Source: Allacma fusca | Taxonomy: Eukaryota > Arthropoda > Collembola > Symphypleona > Sminthuridae | Direction of reading: 5' to 3' | Length of the DNA stretch: 64,000 nucleotides | Assembly: GCA_947179485.1 (NCBI GenBank) | Contig: OX359250.1 | Coordinates: forward strand, 29,956,654 to 30,020,653 | Shown here: one piece after another, positions 59,701 to 64,000 of the stretch | Position numbering within the stretch: the first letter of the stretch is position 1 | How the letters are laid out: each line of letters opens with the position of its first letter | Notes under the pieces: model-generated | What the model was told of the DNA's origin: nothing | Databases searched by the model: none | The model's input: only the letters and a program-made list of their open reading frames with translations | Program-made: the position numbers and the translations under genes

Positions 59701-62700
59701 TAGGGCAAGATAAGTGGTTTCTCTCCTGGTAAGTAGTTATTGAAAAATAGTCCATCATCATCAATGGACAAGATGCGGAGGAAAATGTGGAATAGTAAAC
59801 ACAGAGCACAAATAGTCAAAATCTATGACCATTAGAGGTCAATTACATAGTCGGTGTTGTGACCACCACTTGCATCCCCCGTTTGGGAAATGGATCTCAT
59901 TGTACGCGCATGTATGTATGTACATACACAACTAGTACATCTGCGTCTTGTCCATTACTCTCCTGAGGGATAGTTTGTAATTTATTATTTAGCATGATCG
60001 TTAAAAATCAGCTTCTGTGTGGAGTGGCCTGACTCGATGGAGTATGACATACAGTGAGTGCAAGTAACCATGTCGATTATTGCCGAAAATTGGTGTGGTT
60101 TTTAAAGGGGAAGTCTGGAAATTAGTCTCATTATATGTGTGTAATGTGCTCACCTGGTTGTCACTCGGCTGAAAATGCATCTAATGTTACTATAAGAAGC
60201 TACTACAGTCGTAGTGTAACGCATGTGTACACCGATATATTATGTCTCTGTAGGAATGTCATACATGTAAAATAAATGTGTGAGCACTAAAGGTTTTTTT
60301 CCACACCGAGTGTTAAAGCAGAATAAATGCGGATAATGTTTTCCATTCACATTTATTATAGGAGTAGGAAAGTCAGCCTTTCCTAGGAGCTACAAGATGC
60401 AAAGTCCTCTGGTCATTATATCTACAGCTCTCTCAAAAAGAGTTTTCTTTGTAAAAGGAAATGGCAGTTTGCGTTTGCAGTCTGCCATCATATCAATATG
60501 TACTAAATGGTAGGTATGCCTTTGCCTTACATAACGAGAGGGAGCGTGAAGGAAGGGGCTGACAGCCGAAACGTAAAACCGCAGCAAATTGGATAAGGTG
60601 TAAAACAGATCCTGTAATCAAACTGAAATTATTACCCTGTGAATTTAGGTAGCGATAAATTGTCAAGGAAATCAGAAGGCAGATTTTCAAACTCTTTTGC
60701 TACCTAACATAAATCTATCGACGAATCACCAATATTATTGGCTTCTGTTCATGTGTCTTTTTTTTTCTTCCCTCTGTCTGTGGCTTAAAAAATTTTACTT
60801 TCCCAATTCCACTCCATACTATTACCATGTTGTCTATCCTACATACTCCCACTCTTTATCTCTCTCAGAGTCTCTGATGCATGAATAACTTGCTCTCGAC
60901 AAATTTGATTATTATCGATAGTTCAATTCCAACTTGTAGGCACAATAAATATACTTGACAAACAGACTACGAGGAGTCTCAATAGTCCTCTTTATCGTGG
61001 GCTATATACTCTCCAATAATGATTGTTCACAGAGTTAACAATAGCAGTAGTAGTATGGAGGGAAGTACAGGAGCATTGGATCTATAATTTGGTCTTATTA
61101 ACAGTCATTTTTATTTTATTTCAAAGAGTCAATTTTGTGGGGGAAAAAATCCATGTTACAATGACAAATAAGCAGAGGAAAAAGATTATTATGTTCATGC
61201 CATTGACCACAAAAAAAAATCAACTTGTTTTGAAATAAACCTTGAGAGCTCGGATTGTTACTGTGTGCATACATACACAAGGCAGTCAGTCCTGGTGCCG
61301 TGACTCTCTTAATTACAAATTTAACATTTAAGTACAATCAAAAACAAGCCGTTAGAACGGTTGTAATCAATTTAATTGCTCGTTGAAGGAGCTTTGATAA
61401 CCATTGCTGTCATAACTTAATAAATTGCTGGCTCATAATTAATTCGTAATTACAACAATGCATGGCTCTCCATAGCTGACCCAAGTATACATGTGTATGA
61501 GTACATGAACTAGTAGTTACTCTTTAATCGACCCTTCCCACTCCACTCTGGCTCTTCTTTCTCAAATGGGGTCTAAATAATGAAATCCTTCATTTTTGCA
61601 ACAATTACAACGATTGCGACTGAGGGCTGAGTCCGCCATGGGAAGTATGTCTACTGTACAGATATATATAGCTTGTGCCCTTTATATAAAGAATCTTTAT
61701 ATTTACTTTTTATTAGTTGGATTTATTAACGGACGGTTAGAGGGTTAGGGGTCTTCTTATTATGTTCTTAAATTCTGATGGGAGTTTCATTCTTAATTTT
61801 AATTTTTTGAAATGTTAGAGAAAAACGACTTTCCACTCTGGAAACGAGTCAGTTACATCTGGAGGGTATTATTTTAATGGAGATTCCGTTCTGTAATCGT
61901 AGATGACTCCTTTTATGCACCTAGTCATTGAATTATGGCAGTCCTGACGGATAGGAGTGGTGGGATCGAATTATGTATGTAGGATTATTGGGATTAATGA
62001 TGCTGAACCACTGCATCTTCCTTGGATTTCCAGATTTGTGTGGGTTAAAGTTTCCAAAGTGCGGCTCTGTTCTTGAGTGTATGGAAGGTGATACTGAAGG
62101 TAAATAGTAGGGGAAGATACTCCGATTATATTGTCGGTTGTGAGACTCTTTGTCTTCCTCGGAGGTTTACTCACTTGATAAAAATGGTCACTTTTAAAAG
62201 TAGGTTTGGCTCCAAGGGTTCATTATCGTTAGCGGGACCTATGTACATGTTATACCTCCACTCTCTCAAGAAGATCACGGTGTAATATACATCCTGGAGG
62301 AGTTGATTTAGCAGAAACATTGCGATGAGCTAATTCGTGAGCTAGAAGAGTACTTACTTGGTAAATGGTAATAGTAATAGGATGTTATAAAAACAGGAGC
62401 GTCGAAAGGAAGTGGTTAAAGTGTGACCGCGCATCACCGAGGCACATGCACTTTAATCCATACACCGTGAAAAATAATCTGTTGTGCCGAAACCTCGCCT
62501 TTTTTCAACCCCACTTGGCTCGGAGTATATATGCATCTTAGACGTGTCTTCCCCAACCCTGAATCTTCCTTTTCCTTTAATTTTACCGATTTTCAACCAT
62601 TCATTACTTCTCCAAAGAGAAAGAGTCTCGTAAGGTTGGTTCCATTCGTGGCAAAGTTTTTTATCTCACCTTCCTGTCTCATCAACGGAGGATGCTGGAG

Positions 62701-63430
62701 AATCTGAATGCGATAATCTCTACAATCATTTATTCAGGAAATGAATAGCTTTTTTTGACCACCTCACGTCCAAACTTCTCCATTCGGATTTTTACAGCTT
62801 ACAAACTTTACCTATACAAAACTATACAAGCTCTATACCTATTTCTAACACACACACACACACATTTGAACACTCTATATGCATCTAACAATACGAATAA
62901 GCACATCTGGGCCCTTAATCTTAAGGTTGAGAAAGCTCTCCAATGTTCCGAAACAAACTAGGCCGATAATTATTGAAACTTTCTAGCCCGACAGTATTCC
63001 CATGAGTAAACGGCTTTTTCCCTCTATACTAATTAAATTAATTGTTACTTGCAGGCGCAGCTGAAAAATGGAATTCTAATAAAAATGGGAAAAATGGTAG
63101 CTCCAACAGCCCAAGCCCATCCCACCATTTTGACTACGAACAGGCTCGGGGGCATGAAACCGCAGAATCGAAAGAAATTGATCCAGCACGATACTCCAAT
63201 AATGGGGGTTCCCTGGAAAATGAAGAAGAAACTTCATCAAAAAGTGGGTCAACGCATGATTTGATGGAACGAGATGATGACAACTTATCGGATGGAAACG
63301 AGTCCGAAAATGGATTGGATGATATTCCCAAGCGGAAGCAACGGAGATACCGGACCACGTTCACGAGTTATCAATTGGAAGAGTTAGAGAAGGCCTTTTC
63401 TCGTACTCACTACCCGGACGTTTTTACCAG
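47714..63430 (+). CDS. Paired-class homeobox gene, aristaless/Arx-like, first two coding exons (3' part outside window)
   Basis: Exon 1 is 47714-47876 (ATG ATG start, donor A/GTAAGT, phase 1). Exon 2 is 63055-63430 (acceptor TTACTTGCAG, phase 1; donor AG/GTAATT, phase 2). Exon 1 contains SLFSIRDLV at about residues 40-48, which resembles the eh1/octapeptide motif that recruits Groucho co-repressors. Exon 2 is Ser/Asn-rich, then acidic (NEEE- and DDDNLSD-like), and ends with homeodomain residues 1-31 ([20 protein letters not shown] and on to HYPDVFTR), a near match to aristaless. The intron splits the homeodomain at Arg31, so helices 2 and 3 and residue 50 are not visible. It would be a nuclear transcription factor in appendage or nervous-system patterning. 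The paired-class call is firm; aristaless over other Arx-family members is likely. The join of exon 1 rests on phase and motif. Confidence 0.8.
51951..51968. repeat. (TG)n microsatellite
   Basis: About nine uninterrupted TG dinucleotides in the homeobox intron. Confidence 0.9.
56633..57044. repeat. 206-bp tandem duplication of the hAT left end
   Basis: 56633-56838 and 56839-57044 read the same throughout by eye, each starting with the 18-bp terminal repeat. The second copy therefore places an internal left terminus inside the element. Confidence 0.9.
56633..57673. mobile_element. Non-autonomous hAT-type element, 1041 bp, 8-bp target duplication
   Basis: The ends are CAGTGCTCGGCACGGGTA (56633-56650) and its perfect complement TACCCGTGCCGAGCACTG (57656-57673), an 18-bp terminal inverted repeat. 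Both are flanked by the direct repeat ATAGACAA (56625-56632 and 57674-57681). The interior has no transposase. Both ends are packed with GGGTAC/GGGTAT motifs, which give the false YPYPYP-type frames. The first 206 bp, including the terminal repeat, are duplicated in tandem. It lies in intron 1 of the homeobox gene. Confidence 0.93.
58475..58506. repeat. (CA)n microsatellite
   Basis: An almost uninterrupted CA run, broken once by a T, in the homeobox intron. Confidence 0.9.
62848..62864. repeat. (CA)n microsatellite
   Basis: About eight CA dinucleotides in the homeobox intron, some 190 bp before exon 2. Confidence 0.85.
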
Positions 63431-64000
63431 GTAATTTCCAGATTTGATCTCACATACCCCTTGGAAGCTACTTCAATAATTTATTACGGAGGAATCCTCC
63501 AAATAGATGCAAATCTCTGTAATGTTACCAAACATTGTTTTGGTATAGGGTTGACTTTCCCTGCGAAAAATATTTATAGAAAAACTCTCTCAATGAGGAG
63601 TCTACCTTGATAGAATGTGGGGTATATATAGATATACATATGTATGTACATATGTACACGTTCCATAAATTATGAACGAATGTACATACCCACGAGGAGG
63701 ACTGAATTGGGAGAAGGACTGAGACTTAGACAAGGCCAAAGGCTAAATTAATTAAGTTAGGAAATATGTTCCCCAGCAGGGGACTTTGCCTTTAGAGTTG
63801 AGGAAGACACTGTGAGATGAAAGGTGGAAAAAATTGGAACTTCCACAGAGAGAAAGAGGGATGAAAAAAGAAATAAATGAAAATCAGAGAGAATCGGAGA
63901 AAAACAAAGGGAGGAGGTGCGGTCAGAGACAACAGCGAAGTATTTACGCAAGCAGAAAAGAGCGGATCAACAAAGTCGGCAAGCAACGTGGAGTCTTAAC
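63431..64000. other. Start of the second intron of the homeobox gene
   Basis: Begins with GTAATT directly after homeodomain residue 31. No exon is seen before the window ends. It includes a palindromic AT-rich patch (ATACATATGTATGTACATAT near 63637) and a purine-rich stretch from about 63800. Confidence 0.7.

Larger units (their letters stand above)
47877..63054. other. 15.2-kb first intron of the homeobox gene
   Basis: AT-rich, with no internal gene supported. A 152-codon plus frame (58823-59281) has an ATG but no domain or splice context. The intron holds a 1041-bp hAT element, CA/TG microsatellites and many CAATTA/TAATTG motifs, such as those near 48690-48720, 52150-52170 and 54470. Large introns of developmental regulators commonly hold enhancers, so the motif-rich blocks are the places to look. 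Confidence 0.55.

Noticed and set aside
59624..59809. Short minus-strand frame with GC-rich patches as a possible tRNA-like or SINE head
   Set aside because: No A/B box pair, cloverleaf or poly(A) tail could be made out by eye.

Overview
The window is animal nuclear DNA: AT-rich, with spliced genes (GT-AG introns), long introns, DNA transposons and a large minisatellite. A paired-class homeobox exon closest to aristaless/Arx, hAT-type elements and a Polinton point to an invertebrate, most likely an arthropod. A springtail would fit, but I cannot fix the species from sequence alone.

Region 1 (1 to about 17.4 kb) is most of a Maverick/Polinton (polintovirus-like) element whose left end lies outside the window. 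In order it carries the 3' part of the major capsid gene, an adenain-like protease, two minus-strand late-type genes, a DD35E integrase, several lineage-specific genes, the packaging ATPase and a protein-primed family B DNA polymerase. Two further spliced plus-strand genes (14362-15762, 16645-17417) lie beyond the polymerase and may belong to the element. Packing is virus-like, with gaps of 3 to 30 bp, yet several genes are spliced. The large polymerase frame has no ATG start. It joins in phase to five upstream exons that encode a zinc-finger N-terminus. One of these exons has two possible acceptors 11 nt apart. One leads into the polymerase and the other into a separate 325-residue acidic protein.

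Region 2 (17.4-20.7 kb) is mostly non-coding. It holds a 28-bp palindromic tandem repeat and traces of a possible degraded minus-strand gene.

Region 3 (20678-40182) is one rhodopsin-class GPCR gene of four exons, all phase 0. Its first intron is about 18.2 kb, and about 17.7 kb of that is a strand-asymmetric minisatellite built on an 11-bp unit (TTTACCTCCAC) with kilobase-scale higher-order repeats. The receptor lacks the DRY arginine and the TM6 tryptophan.

Region 4 (40.2-47.7 kb) is intergenic. It contains a near-perfect 126-bp-arm inverted repeat and a 900-bp non-autonomous hAT element with an 8-bp target duplication.

Region 5 (47714 to the window end) is the 5' part of an aristaless/Arx-like homeobox gene. 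Exon 1 carries an eh1/octapeptide-like motif. A 15.2-kb intron holds a second non-autonomous hAT element (1041 bp, 8-bp target duplication) and many homeodomain-type AT-rich motifs. Exon 2 encodes the first half of the homeodomain, and the gene continues outside the window.
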